Below the pieces are notes generated by a model. The model ran no database searches. It saw only the letters and a list, made by a program, of their open reading frames with translations, and was not told the DNA's origin. Position numbers and translations under genes: made by a program. DNA of 64,000 nucleotides from Sulfuricurvum sp. (lineage in GTDB: Bacteria > Campylobacterota > Campylobacteria > Campylobacterales > Sulfurimonadaceae). Position 1 is the first letter of the stretch; every line of letters starts with the position of its first letter. The stretch lies in NCBI GenBank assembly GCA_028714915.1, contig JAQTLL010000002.1, forward strand, positions 1-64,000, given 5' to 3'. Positions 35,129 through 43,724 of this stretch are shown one piece after another.

Positions 35129-38100
35129 CATTTCTTTCTCATAATGGCGTCGTAACCACGCATCCAGCGGGTACATGATGCGATAGAGTATCGGAACGAT
35201 AAACAGTGCTAATAGGGTAGAACTGATAAGTCCTCCGATGATGGCAATTGCCATAGGGGCATTGCTTTCATGGCCTGCTCCAGCTCCAAGAGCGAGTGGC
35301 AGCATGGCAAAGATCATGGCAAATGTGGTCATGAGAATAGGGCGGAGGCGCTTTTCCCCTGCTTCCAAAAGCGCTTCATTGACCGGTTTCCCATTTTTGA
35401 TGGCGGCATTGGCAAAATCGACGACCAAAACGGCATTTTTTCCTACCATCCCCAGCAGTAAAATAATCCCAATCATAACAAAGATACTAAAGGGGTTTCC
35501 GCTGATGTACAAAGCAAGAATAACCCCCGTAAAACTCAGCGGCATTGCCACCATGATGATGAGAGGCTGAATGAGCGATTCATAGAGTGCGGCGAGGATA
35601 AGATAGATTAAAATGACCGCCAAACCTACCGTAAATCCAAACGCCTCAATCGTCTCTTGCATCCGTTCAATATCTCCAGTATAGCGATAGTGATATCCCT
35701 CGCTCAGCAGGGCAGGGAGTTTTGAATCGATCAATGTGACGATAGAATCCAATGGTGCTCCGTCAAGATTGGAGGTAACCAAAATCTTGCGTTCACGATC
35801 AAAGCGGTTGATGGATGCGGTTCCTTTTGTCTCTTCCAAATTAACCAGTCCATCCAGAGAGATTAATTCTCCTGAAGCACTTGGAATTTGTATTTTTTTG
35901 AGATCATCGACAGTTTTGCGGTATTGATCCCCATTGCGCAGGGTTATGTCAAATTGGCGACCTTCCTGCTCGAAATTTGAGATAGCGCTGTCACTGGAAT
36001 AAGAGGCATTAATGGTATTGGAAATCGCTTTTGCATTAATGCCAAGCCGTTGGGCACTCTGGCGATTAATAGTGATGCGAATTTCAGGTTTTCCCGGTTC
36101 AAAATCGCTGTCATTGTCGGTCGTCCCATGGCTGTCTTTGAGCAATTGCATCAAGGCAGCTGATTTGGTTTCCAGTACTTTGAGATCCGCTCCCGTGAGG
36201 ACAACTTGAATAGGGGCATTGCTCTCACCCGTATCGATGGGGGGGACATCTTCAACGCTGATGACCAGATGGGAATAGGCTTTGAATTTGTCGCGATAAA
36301 GCGCAATCATAGCTTCAAGCCCCGGACGTTGTTCGACGGGGAGCAGTTTGGCGTAAATCATTGCTTTATGAGCTTCTTGTGCCGGATTGTAGCCGATGGT
36401 GAGGACAACGGTTTCGATTCGTTTGTCTTTTTGCAGGGCACTTACCAGCGGGTGCATCTCTCTTTTCATCGCTTCGAGTGATATTCCTACGGGAGCTTTG
36501 ATCATGACACGCATTTCAGACATATCTTCCATGGGGACAAACGTCCCTCCGACTTTTCCGGCAAGAGAAAAGGAAAAAATAAGGAGAGCGATGACAACGA
36601 TGAAGGTAGTCATTTTGAAACGGAGTAAAAAGGCTAAAAGTTTTCGGTAAGCGTAATCAAGCTTTTGGAACATCGGTTCGGTTTTTTCCCAAAAAGCACT
36701 TTCACTGCCGCTGAGAAGCCGTGCGCCTATGGTCGGGATAAACATGATGGCGACAAAATAGGAGATAAGAACACCAGAAGCTACCGTCATGGCAAATGAG
36801 TTGAAAAACTTTCCGACAATTCCACCCATGAAAGCGACGGGGACAAAAACGGCAAGAAGCATCGCTGAAATGGCCAAAACGGAAAAAGCGACCTCTTTTA
36901 CCCCTTCAAAGGATGCGCGAAACGGCTCCATTCCCGACTCCATTTTTTTAGAAATGTTTTCGATGATGACAATGGCATCGTCGATAAAAATCCCGATGGC
37001 GAGGGTCAAACCAATGAGTGTAAGGCGGTTGAGGTCATAACCGAGGGCATCGATCAGGGCAAAGGTTCCGATGATGGAAGTCGGAATGGCAAGGGCGGAG
37101 ATAAGGGTTGCTGTGAGGTTGCGCAAAAAGAAAAAGACGATTAGAACAGCCAAGAGTGCGCCGAAGAGCAGATCGAATTTTACATTGTCGATGTTGATGA
37201 GAATTTTATCGGATTGATCTTCGACGAGTTGCAGTGCGTAGTTGTCGGATGCCAATGTACGAAGGGAAGGGAGCACTTTTTTGACCCCTTTGATAACTTC
37301 TAAATCATTGGCACCTGATATTTTTTGCACCTCCAGCAGTACCCCTTCGTGCCCGTTGAACTGCGAGTAGCTTTTTGCATCTTTGAGACCGTCTTCGACG
37401 CGGGCAATCTCTCCCAGACGCAGTCCCGGACGAATAAGCAGTTTTTTCAAATCATCAATGCTCATTGCATCACTGCGGGTTTTAAGCACCAGTTCATTTT
37501 GTGCAGAGATGAGTTTCCCCCCTCCTGAACGGACATTTTCGCGTGCAATCAGATTTTGAAGCTCATCGGAGGAGATACCATATTTGTTGAGTAAAAACGG
37601 GTCGGTAAAGATGCGGATTTCCCGCTCCCGATACCCTACGATTTTAACATTGGCAACCCCTTGGATTCGTTGGAGTTTCGGTTTTATTTTTTCATCGGCA
37701 AAACGCATTAGAGAGATAGGATTACCCGATTTTGTGCTGACGAAAAGCTTGACAGAGGCAGCTCCCGAGACACTTACTTTTTGGACAACGGGTGATTTTA
37801 TATCGTTATCAAGATGGATAGTCCCCACTTTGTCTCGAATATCATTTGCCGCTTCTTCAATGTCTTTGGTAAGTTTAAACTGTACCGTAACGACACTAAG
37901 CCCTTCGTAGCTGGTCGAGATAAGCTTGTCGATTCCGTCGATTCCGGATACGGCTTCTTCTATTTTATCGGTGACTTTGGATTCTACGGTTTCGGGATCG
38001 GCACCTGGATAGGAGGTTTGTATCGTAACAATCGGAAAGTCGATATTTGGGAAGAGGGCAACGGGCATAGCACGAAAAGAGAGAAGCCCAAAAACGATAA

Positions 38101-38155
38101 ACGTCATGACGAGCATTAACGTCGTTATCGGACGATTTATAGCAAATTTATACAT
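35123..38155 (-). CDS. RND efflux permease, AcrB/MdtB type (HAE-1)
   Basis: A 1010-residue inner-membrane pump driven by protons. It starts MYKFAINRPITTLMLVMTF and has two repeats, each of one TM helix, a large periplasmic loop and a TM bundle. Motifs include FPNIDFPIVTIQTSYPGADPETVE, the TM4 acids in GLTLAIGIFIDDAIVIIENI, and MGGIVGKFFNSFAMTV; the second half has GIILLLGMVGKNAVLVVDFAN and RLRPILMTTFAMIFAMLPLALG. The substrate cannot be told; the set resembles solvent or drug exporters. It is the third gene of an operon after the outer-membrane and adaptor genes, but a 140-bp gap holding a palindromic repeat separates it from them. It converges with the CBS-GGDEF-EAL gene. Confidence 0.95.
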   Translation of the reverse strand: MYKFAINRPITTLMLVMTFIVFGLLSFRAMPVALFPNIDFPIVTIQTSYPGADPETVESKVTDKIEEAVSGIDGIDKLISTSYEGLSVVTVQFKLTKDIEEAANDIRDKVGTIHLDNDIKSPVVQKVSVSGAASVKLFVSTKSGNPISLMRFADEKIKPKLQRIQGVANVKIVGYREREIRIFTDPFLLNKYGISSDELQNLIARENVRSGGGKLISAQNELVLKTRSDAMSIDDLKKLLIRPGLRLGEIARVEDGLKDAKSYSQFNGHEGVLLEVQKISGANDLEVIKGVKKVLPSLRTLASDNYALQLVEDQSDKILINIDNVKFDLLFGALLAVLIVFFFLRNLTATLISALAIPTSIIGTFALIDALGYDLNRLTLIGLTLAIGIFIDDAIVIIENISKKMESGMEPFRASFEGVKEVAFSVLAISAMLLAVFVPVAFMGGIVGKFFNSFAMTVASGVLISYFVAIMFIPTIGARLLSGSESAFWEKTEPMFQKLDYAYRKLLAFLLRFKMTTFIVVIALLIFSFSLAGKVGGTFVPMEDMSEMRVMIKAPVGISLEAMKREMHPLVSALQKDKRIETVVLTIGYNPAQEAHKAMIYAKLLPVEQRPGLEAMIALYRDKFKAYSHLVISVEDVPPIDTGESNAPIQVVLTGADLKVLETKSAALMQLLKDSHGTTDNDSDFEPGKPEIRITINRQSAQRLGINAKAISNTINASYSSDSAISNFEQEGRQFDITLRNGDQYRKTVDDLKKIQIPSASGELISLDGLVNLEETKGTASINRFDRERKILVTSNLDGAPLDSIVTLIDSKLPALLSEGYHYRYTGDIERMQETIEAFGFTVGLAVILIYLILAALYESLIQPLIIMVAMPLSFTGVILALYISGNPFSIFVMIGIILLLGMVGKNAVLVVDFANAAIKNGKPVNEALLEAGEKRLRPILMTTFAMIFAMLPLALGAGAGHESNAPMAIAIIGGLISSTLLALFIVPILYRIMYPLDAWLRRHYEKEML

Positions 38156-38203
38156 TTTGATTCCTTGCTGATTTCTAATAATACTGTAATAGAAGATACT
38201 TTT

Positions 38204-38259
38204 GTTATTCCCGTGAAGACGGGAATCCAGCTGGATACCCCGCCTACGCGGGTATGACG
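38204..38259. repeat. Composite palindromic repeat inside the efflux operon
   Basis: Left unit GTTATTCCCGTGAAGACGGGAATCCAG and right unit CTGGATACCCCGCC...GCGGGTATGACG in the gap between adaptor and permease genes. The CCAG/CTGG joint makes the two units nearly contiguous. Its place within one operon suggests insertion after the operon formed; as two strong hairpins, it may shift the relative expression of permease and adaptor. Confidence 0.88.
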
Positions 38260-38295
38260 GGAATACGTTATTATTAAAAGTAGATGCTATTAGAG

Positions 38296-39033
38296 CTATT
38301 TTCCAATTATATACGCCTCACCAAAAAGCCCTGGCGCAATTTTTGAAACCATTACTTCTGCCGTTGCTTTTCGGTTTTTAGGATTGATTGTAGGATAGAG
38401 TTTGGTGATACGTCCGTTACGCCATTGGCTCTCTCCGTCAATACGATAGCGAATCGCAGACCCTTTTTTTACACGTGAAAGATATTTTTCATCGAATAAA
38501 ATCAAGAGTTTGACATCGGGGGAGCTGATGAGTTTAAACAGAGGCATTGAACCTCCGCCGACTCCATCACCCAGTTCAATATTGCGCTCAGAAATGACAC
38601 CGTTAAAGGGGGCACGAAGACGTGTTTTTTCAACAAGGGTGCTTTGGTAGCGCAGTTGTGCCTTAGCTTCTGCTAGTGCTGCGGAGGACTTCTGATACGT
38701 CAGAGTATTTTGATCCATGAGTTCGGCATCGATGACGCTTTCGACTTTTTTGTACCGATCATAGGTCTGTTTTGCAAACTGCTCTTCGATTTGCGCTTTT
38801 TTAAGACTCTCTTTGGCTAAATCGACTCCGGCCGTGAGATTGTCATTGTCAATTTCTAGGAGAATATCCCCTTTTTTGACATGGCTTCCGACATCAACCC
38901 GCAGTGTTTTGACAACGCCTGATGTTGTAAGGGCTAAATTTGCCTCTTTCGCGGCAATAACATCGAACGTTGCATAAATATCTTCACCCAGCAAAGAAGT
39001 GATAAGGAAGAAAAAAGAGAGCAGATATTTCAT
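38296..39033 (-). CDS. RND periplasmic adaptor (membrane fusion protein), short form
   Basis: A 245-residue exported adaptor (signal MKYLLSFFFLITSLLG). It has the lipoyl half-motifs SGVVKTLRVDVGSHVKKGDILLEIDNDNL and RLRAPFNGVISERNIELGDGV flanking a coiled-coil hairpin (about 75-125), then a beta-barrel part with RITKLYPTINPKNRKATAEV. At about 245 residues it is much shorter than typical adaptors (350-400): the membrane-proximal domain is reduced. It overlaps the outer-membrane gene by 4 nt and links that protein to the permease. Confidence 0.92.
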   Translation of the reverse strand: MKYLLSFFFLITSLLGEDIYATFDVIAAKEANLALTTSGVVKTLRVDVGSHVKKGDILLEIDNDNLTAGVDLAKESLKKAQIEEQFAKQTYDRYKKVESVIDAELMDQNTLTYQKSSAALAEAKAQLRYQSTLVEKTRLRAPFNGVISERNIELGDGVGGGSMPLFKLISSPDVKLLILFDEKYLSRVKKGSAIRYRIDGESQWRNGRITKLYPTINPKNRKATAEVMVSKIAPGLFGEAYIIGK

Positions 39034-40253
39034 TGTACAAACTCCTTGGGGTCTAATCCCGCATAATAGTAATAGGCCGAATAGGCATAGTGAAGGGAGC
39101 GCTTGGCACGGCTGAGCTGATTGGTAGTATCGGTAAGGGAGTGGAGCGCATCCAGATAGGTGACGTAGTCAACGATTCGGGCTTCGTATTTTTGTTTGAC
39201 GGCAGCAAATGTTTTTTGGGATGCGTTAAACGCACTTTGTGCCGCATCGATCAGAATACGGGAACGTTCCATGTATCGCACGGCCATGAGCACATTGTTT
39301 TGAGCTTCTTTGGATGCATACGCCAATTCGCTTGTTTTTGCTTGTGCCTGTGCGGCTAAAGACTGTTTGGCAGTCGATGCGGATGAAAAATCGGTCAGGT
39401 TCATCGTGAGGGATGCCGTCAATTTGTTTTGGGTATTGACACGCATGGCGGCAATGGGATCATTGTAGTAATCATAATAGCTGTATTGATCTTCGATTTT
39501 AAGAGTCGGCAAATATCCCGCATCGGTTTTTTGGGCTTCAAACTGCTTGGCATCACGTGAATATCGCAGAGCCTTGAGAGTATCGAGCTCTTCGGTTTTG
39601 GTCAGTGCCGGCTCGATTACGAGGGAGGGTTTAAGCTCGGTTATTTTTTGGTTGGAGATGATTTCCAAATCCCCTTTTTGCCGATCGGCTTGGTATTTTA
39701 AGTCTTCCAGCAGATACTGGGCATTGGAGAGTTCAGAACGCATCCTCATCAGAGTATCCTCACTTGCAAGTCCTGCACTTCGGAATTTTTCAAGCCGACC
39801 AAGCTGTGCGTTTAGCTGATCGTGTATCAGAATATGGGTGTCAATCGCATCAAGAGTATTTTGCAATTCAAAATAGCGCTGTATCACTTCGAGGGTTAAT
39901 GCTTTTTTTCCGGCAGAGAGATCATAGCGGGCGGCATTTTTAAAAGCATCGCTTTGGTTGATCGTATTTTCACGTTTAAAACCGTCAAAAAGGATCATTT
40001 CTGCTTTGAGACCTGCGGCACTGCTGCGCTTGGCATCAAACCCTCCCATACGATCGACAACAAAGCCGTTTGCAAAAGCATCAACTCGTGGAAGATAGGA
40101 GTTCTTGGTGGCTTGATAGTTTAACCCTGCGGCAAGGGAACGCTGTTCTAAAGAGGTTATTTTTTCATTGTGCTGTGCCGATTCGATGAGGGAAGGGAGG
40201 GATGTATCTGCGTAAAGTGCAAGTGATACCAGTAAAAGCAAGGGTAATTTCAT
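39030..40253 (-). CDS. TolC-family outer-membrane efflux protein
   Basis: A 407-residue exported protein with signal MKLPLLLLVSLALYA. It has the duplicated long-helix pattern of TolC proteins: SLPSLIESAQHNEKI at the start, AEMILFDGFKRENTINQ in the first repeat, and ASLTMNLTDFSSASTAKQSLAAQAQAK in the second, each ending in heptad-rich helices. It forms the exit duct of the efflux system. It is first in the operon, divergent from the small acidic protein gene; the two share the 50-nt gap. Confidence 0.92.
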   Translation of the reverse strand: MKLPLLLLVSLALYADTSLPSLIESAQHNEKITSLEQRSLAAGLNYQATKNSYLPRVDAFANGFVVDRMGGFDAKRSSAAGLKAEMILFDGFKRENTINQSDAFKNAARYDLSAGKKALTLEVIQRYFELQNTLDAIDTHILIHDQLNAQLGRLEKFRSAGLASEDTLMRMRSELSNAQYLLEDLKYQADRQKGDLEIISNQKITELKPSLVIEPALTKTEELDTLKALRYSRDAKQFEAQKTDAGYLPTLKIEDQYSYYDYYNDPIAAMRVNTQNKLTASLTMNLTDFSSASTAKQSLAAQAQAKTSELAYASKEAQNNVLMAVRYMERSRILIDAAQSAFNASQKTFAAVKQKYEARIVDYVTYLDALHSLTDTTNQLSRAKRSLHYAYSAYYYYAGLDPKEFVQ

Positions 40254-40270
40254 TTATTTTTCTTTTCTTT

Positions 40271-40279
40271 TGCTACAAT
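40271..40279 (+). promoter_or_regulatory. Predicted extended -10 promoter of the acidic-protein gene
   Basis: TGCTACAAT, an extended -10, leading to a start near 40286 and a leader of about 20 nt with AAGGA before the ATG at 40307. Confidence 0.55.
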
Positions 40280-40306
40280 TGTGACATTATACTACAAGGA
40301 AATATC

Positions 40307-40660
40307 ATGGCTTATATTACACAACTAAAACATTTGATTCAAACCGAACTCATACCTGATGTCGAAGATCACATTGACGAATTGTTTGAGGGAATTGCAT
40401 CGGCCAAAGATGCAACGCCACAAGAGCGCGCGGAGCTTGAAGACATGCAAGCGCTTCGTGATGAATACAAAGAGTTGCTCAAAGAGCTTGAAAGCGGTGA
40501 GATCGACGAAGAAGAAGCTGAACAACTCTATACCGAACTTACGGCTATGCGTGAGGGTGGAGACGAAGATGAGGATGACCTTGGATACGACGAAGAAGAG
40601 GAAGAGGACGAAGACGATTACGATGAGTTTGATATTGACAAAGAAGATGACCAGTATTAA
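40307..40660 (+). CDS. Small, very acidic conserved protein of unknown function
   Basis: A 117-residue protein; I do not recognise a family. The first 75 residues look helical and partly heptad-like (ITQLKHLIQTELIPDVEDHIDELF, ELEDMQALRDEYKELLKELESGEID). The last 40 are almost only Asp and Glu, with a run of acidic residues ending DDQY. The ATG at 40307 has AAGGA 6 nt upstream; longer forms would overlap the divergent efflux gene. Its stop overlaps the exonuclease start (TAATG), so the two are translationally coupled. The acidic tail suggests binding to a basic partner or mimicry of nucleic acid, which is inference. Confidence 0.7.
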   Translation: MAYITQLKHLIQTELIPDVEDHIDELFEGIASAKDATPQERAELEDMQALRDEYKELLKELESGEIDEEEAEQLYTELTAMREGGDEDEDDLGYDEEEEEDEDDYDEFDIDKEDDQY

Positions 40661-41400
40661 TGGCTAAATATGTCATTTTAGACACCGAAACAACGGGTGC
40701 AGGAGAAAACGATCGTGTGATACAGCTTGGATTTATGGTTCTGGATGGCAAAAATGTTCAGGTTCATAATGATTTGTGTTCCAGTATTGTTCCCATCGGA
40801 TACGGTGCGATGGAAGTCCACGGTATTACACCTGACCAAATCGAAGGGAAGCCTTCTTGCGTTGAAACCTCCGCATTTAAGGCGTTGGAAGTGTTAAATA
40901 CTCCCGATAACGTGATGATTATTCATAATGCCCCGTTTGATTTGGGGATGTTGCAGAAAGAAAACTTTACCTCAAAAATGCGTCTGATTGATACCCTGCG
41001 ATGTGCAAAACACCTTTTTGATGAAGAGGAAGCGCATCGGTTGCAGTTTTTTCGGTATCGATTGGGACTGTACAAACTCGAGCAAGCGGAAGCAGAGGCA
41101 TTGGGAATTGTCGTCAAAGCGCACGATGCCATCGGCGATGTGTTGGTATTGAAGCTTTTTCTCACGGAACTTCGTAAAAAACTCACCGAACGTTTCGGAA
41201 ACGTCAATCCCATCGATAAGATGGTGGAACTGACTCAAACCCCTGTTTTGATTACGAAGCCTTTGAAGTTTGGTAAACATAAGGGCAAAACACTCAGTGA
41301 GATTGTGATGACGGATAAAGGGTATCTTTCATGGATGCTCGCCAATATGGAAAATCTTGACGAAGATATGAAATACAGTATTGCTAAGGTTTTGGAATAA
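40660..41400 (+). CDS. DEDDh 3'-5' exonuclease with C-terminal DUF3820 domain
   Basis: A 246-residue DnaQ-like exonuclease. ExoI is VILDTETTG (Asp8, Glu10), ExoII HNAPFDLGML (near 87-96) and ExoIII HDAIGDVLVL (near 149-158), giving the DEDDh set. The C-terminal 45 residues (PLKFGKHKGKTLSEIVMTDKGYLSWML) match DUF3820, a small domain found in exonucleases and a quorum-regulated protein. It could edit or trim DNA or RNA; it differs from the polymerase-bound epsilon subunit by this added domain. It is coupled to the acidic protein gene. Confidence 0.9.
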   Translation: MAKYVILDTETTGAGENDRVIQLGFMVLDGKNVQVHNDLCSSIVPIGYGAMEVHGITPDQIEGKPSCVETSAFKALEVLNTPDNVMIIHNAPFDLGMLQKENFTSKMRLIDTLRCAKHLFDEEEAHRLQFFRYRLGLYKLEQAEAEALGIVVKAHDAIGDVLVLKLFLTELRKKLTERFGNVNPIDKMVELTQTPVLITKPLKFGKHKGKTLSEIVMTDKGYLSWMLANMENLDEDMKYSIAKVLE

Positions 41401-41403
41401 ACT

Positions 41404-42093
41404 TTAACGCAATACGTAGCTTAACGGAACGCTGATCCGAACCGATTTGGAAGGTTTCGGAAAGCGAGACGCGGTTTTTTCAATCAGCGTTCGCGCATCC
41501 TCATCCAATAAATCAAATCCTGAACTCTCGATGATTTTAATATCCTCAACACTGCCATCGCTACCCAGTGAAAACGCAATCCGAACTTCTCCCTGCATTT
41601 TTAACTTTTGTGCCATTTTTGGGTATTTCAAATTTTGGAGTAATAATCCTCGAATTTCCCCTAAATGTTCATTTATAAACTCTTTTTCGACATTTATGGG
41701 TGGAGCTGGCGGTAGTTGAGGGGTTGGAACAACCGTTTTAGGTGGAGCAACGGGTGTGGGAGCGGAGACGACGGTGGGCAAGGGTTGCGGAATCGTTTGC
41801 GTTATTGGTGTTGGCGGTGTCGGGCGAGCAGCAATGGGTGGCGATGGTTTAGCCGGAGTGCTGACAATAGACGATGCCGGGATATTTTTTGGGATAGGGA
41901 GTGGGGCTTGTTGTTTTGGTGGCAGCGGAGGCTGGATACTTTGATGTACGGGTGTTGCAAATGAAGAGAGATGAATTTTTAGGGGTTCGTCTTGTTTTTT
42001 TTGGACAGCGCTCAAGAGCCCAAAAAGAAAAAGTCCAAGCACTAAGGCATGAAGTAAAAGGGATATTCCAAGCGGACGGTTGTGTAAAATCAT
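41404..42093 (-). CDS. TonB-family energy transducer
   Basis: A 229-residue protein with an N-terminal anchor (LLLHALVLGLFLFGLL), a proline-rich spacer (about 50-135, many PxP repeats) that spans the periplasm, and a TonB C-terminal domain with LKYPKMAQKLKMQGEVRIAFSLGSDGSVEDIKIIESSGFDLLDEDA. It passes proton-motive energy from ExbB/ExbD to outer-membrane receptors; neither exbBD nor a receptor lies nearby. There is no ribosome-binding site; a TATAAT box ends 6 nt before the ATG, so the mRNA is probably leaderless. Confidence 0.92.
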   Translation of the reverse strand: MILHNRPLGISLLLHALVLGLFLFGLLSAVQKKQDEPLKIHLSSFATPVHQSIQPPLPPKQQAPLPIPKNIPASSIVSTPAKPSPPIAARPTPPTPITQTIPQPLPTVVSAPTPVAPPKTVVPTPQLPPAPPINVEKEFINEHLGEIRGLLLQNLKYPKMAQKLKMQGEVRIAFSLGSDGSVEDIKIIESSGFDLLDEDARTLIEKTASRFPKPSKSVRISVPLSYVLR

Positions 42094-42099
42094 AGAGGA

Positions 42100-42105
42100 A
42101 TTATA
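42100..42105 (-). promoter_or_regulatory. Predicted -10 box of tonB, leaderless start
   Basis: TATAAT on the minus strand, then six bases (TCCTCT), then the ATG. Transcription would start at the A of the ATG. Confidence 0.55.
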
Positions 42106-42141
42106 CCGCTTGGCACTTTTGGATACCTTGAGAGGGTTCTG

Positions 42142-42405
42142 CTAAAACGTTGTTTTAGTAGAAGTGGTAATTTCGCTGAGACGGTATGCCGCATCGACGT
42201 GCCCGCTTCGCATTGCTTTTTTCCACCATGCCATTGCAGCTTCTACGTTTTTTTCAACCCCTTCACCGTAAAAATAGATCATTCCTAGGTAAAACTGTGC
42301 CTCTGCATCACGGCTATAGGCTCCAAGGGGATAAAGGAGAGTATAGGCTTTCTCATAATCTTCGGTATCATATGCGGCAATTCCATCGGCGAGGGGGTCT
42401 GTCAT
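42142..42405 (-). CDS. Small Sel1/TPR-like repeat protein
   Basis: An 87-residue protein with one TPR-like and one Sel1-like repeat: ADGIAAYDTEDYEKAYTLLYPLG, then AEAQFYLGMIYFYGEGVEKNVEAAMAWWKKAMRSGHVDAAYRL. There is no signal peptide. Sel1 repeats mediate protein contacts; a single short array gives no specific function. It has AAGGA before the ATG and its own extended -10 upstream, divergent from the repeat-protein gene. Confidence 0.85.
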   Translation of the reverse strand: MTDPLADGIAAYDTEDYEKAYTLLYPLGAYSRDAEAQFYLGMIYFYGEGVEKNVEAAMAWWKKAMRSGHVDAAYRLSEITTSTKTTF

Positions 42406-42430
42406 TGATAATCCTTTAAAGTATGGTGTT

Positions 42431-42439
42431 ATTATAGCA
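42431..42439 (-). promoter_or_regulatory. Predicted extended -10 promoter of the Sel1-like gene
   Basis: TGCTATAAT on the minus strand, placing the start near 42424 with a leader of about 20 nt that contains AAGGA. Confidence 0.6.
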
Positions 42440-42467
42440 ATCCCCCCTATTTTTTACTCTGATGGAT

Positions 42468-42473
42468 TATAAT
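42468..42473 (+). promoter_or_regulatory. Predicted -10 box of the repeat-protein gene, leaderless start
   Basis: TATAAT followed by six bases (ACGCGA) and then ATG at 42480. The box lies downstream of an earlier in-frame ATG (42462), which argues for the later start. Confidence 0.5.
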
Positions 42474-42479
42474 ACGCGA

Positions 42480-43724
42480 ATGAACTATGAAGAGTACGCA
42501 GGAAAATCGGTATTGCTGTTGGGTAAAACCCGCTCGCTTAATGGGGTGGAATTTGAAGTGCTGTTGAAACTGCATTCTATGAGTGTTGTTAAGCAGTTTG
42601 ACGAGACGGTTGCCCTTATCATCGAGGGAAAGATGATGAACCCCCTTGAGCTTCAAGAGAGCGAACGGATTTATGAGTCACATACTGTTCCCATTGTAGA
42701 CATTGGTGCGATTGAGAAATGGCTGTGCGGTTCTATTGAACCTAATCGTTTGCTTATGAGTTTGAAACTTTCACGCGACCAAGATCGTCTGGTCAATTTT
42801 CTCCAAAATCCTTACATCACCGATGAACTTTTTTTTAAACTTCTGAAGCTGTACGATTGGCAGGGGGAAGGGTTGTTTGATAACGATACAAACCGTGACG
42901 TAACGGCAGCGATTATCGGACGATTTTATATCGATTTGGAGCGTAATCATAATGTTCAATACGCGATGAGCGGTTTGGCCCATTTGGTTGAGAAATATGG
43001 AAATTCCCAATTAATTATGGCTATTTCTGAGCTTTCTCCGATTGCGAAAGAGTTAAAAAATTCAAATGACAGGTCACTTTCTGGAGTGCTTGATGCAATG
43101 GCACTGCACAGCGATACTCCTAAATCTCTTTTACAATTATTGCTTAAAGAGCGAGCTTATTTATTGGCACACCGAGAACCGTTGGTGTTGGAAAAAGAGC
43201 TTCTTGCGTTGGAGGATGAGACTATCTTGCGGAGTTTGGCGCACAATGTTACATTGTCGCAAGAAGGGGCAGATAGTTTGGAGCAACAATATCCTGAGCT
43301 GATTGCCTCATTTTATCCTTTGGATGAGATACGTTTTGAGCGGTTGATGGGAGAATCCATCGCCCTTGCTTCAAATCCATCCCTCACACCTTCGATGCAA
43401 GAGAGATTGATGGAGATGAACAAGGAGGCTGTTTTTTCAGCCCTTGCTCAAAATACGGCACTTAGACCAGAGCATTTAGAAACGCTTTTTGTGCTGAATC
43501 AATACGGTGAGCAATTGGCTTCCAATGCCTCTTTATTTCCGGAATATTTGGAACGCTTGTATCAAAATGCTTCTCCAAATATTTTGAGGGCATTAGCCTC
43601 CAACACCTCTACACCCGTAGAGATACTCTATCAACTCTCCCTCGACCAACGCACTGAGAGAGCGGTAAAAACCAACCCCGCTTTTGGCAAACACATACAA
43701 ACCTATAATTTAGGATGGAACTAA
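42480..43724 (+). CDS. LRV-like repeat protein linked to a MoxR-VWA pair
   Basis: A 414-residue protein I cannot assign to a named family. Residues 1-85 resemble a BRCT-like alpha/beta fold (GKSVLLLGKTRSLNGVEFEVLLK ... VPIVDIGAIEKWL). The second half (about 240-405) holds five or more repeats of about 22-26 residues with the pattern LAxNxxLxPexLexL (for example ALASNPSLTPSMQERL, ALAQNTALRPEHLETL, QLASNASLFPEYLERL, ALASNTSTPVEILYQL), close to leucine-rich-repeat variants, giving a curved helical scaffold. The start at 42480 is chosen because a TATAAT box overlaps the earlier ATG. Its stop overlaps the MoxR start (TAATG). It is probably a scaffold or substrate adaptor for the downstream ATPase and VWA protein. 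Confidence 0.65.
   Translation: MNYEEYAGKSVLLLGKTRSLNGVEFEVLLKLHSMSVVKQFDETVALIIEGKMMNPLELQESERIYESHTVPIVDIGAIEKWLCGSIEPNRLLMSLKLSRDQDRLVNFLQNPYITDELFFKLLKLYDWQGEGLFDNDTNRDVTAAIIGRFYIDLERNHNVQYAMSGLAHLVEKYGNSQLIMAISELSPIAKELKNSNDRSLSGVLDAMALHSDTPKSLLQLLLKERAYLLAHREPLVLEKELLALEDETILRSLAHNVTLSQEGADSLEQQYPELIASFYPLDEIRFERLMGESIALASNPSLTPSMQERLMEMNKEAVFSALAQNTALRPEHLETLFVLNQYGEQLASNASLFPEYLERLYQNASPNILRALASNTSTPVEILYQLSLDQRTERAVKTNPAFGKHIQTYNLGWN

Noticed and set aside
35238-38119. Many plus-strand open frames opposite the RND permease
   Set aside because: All lie antisense to a full-length, strongly conserved permease; none has a start signal or recognisable motifs.
42462-42479. ATG at 42462 as start of the repeat protein
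   Set aside because: The codons overlap a perfect TATAAT box and lack a ribosome site; the ATG at 42480 fits the promoter better. Not fully excluded.
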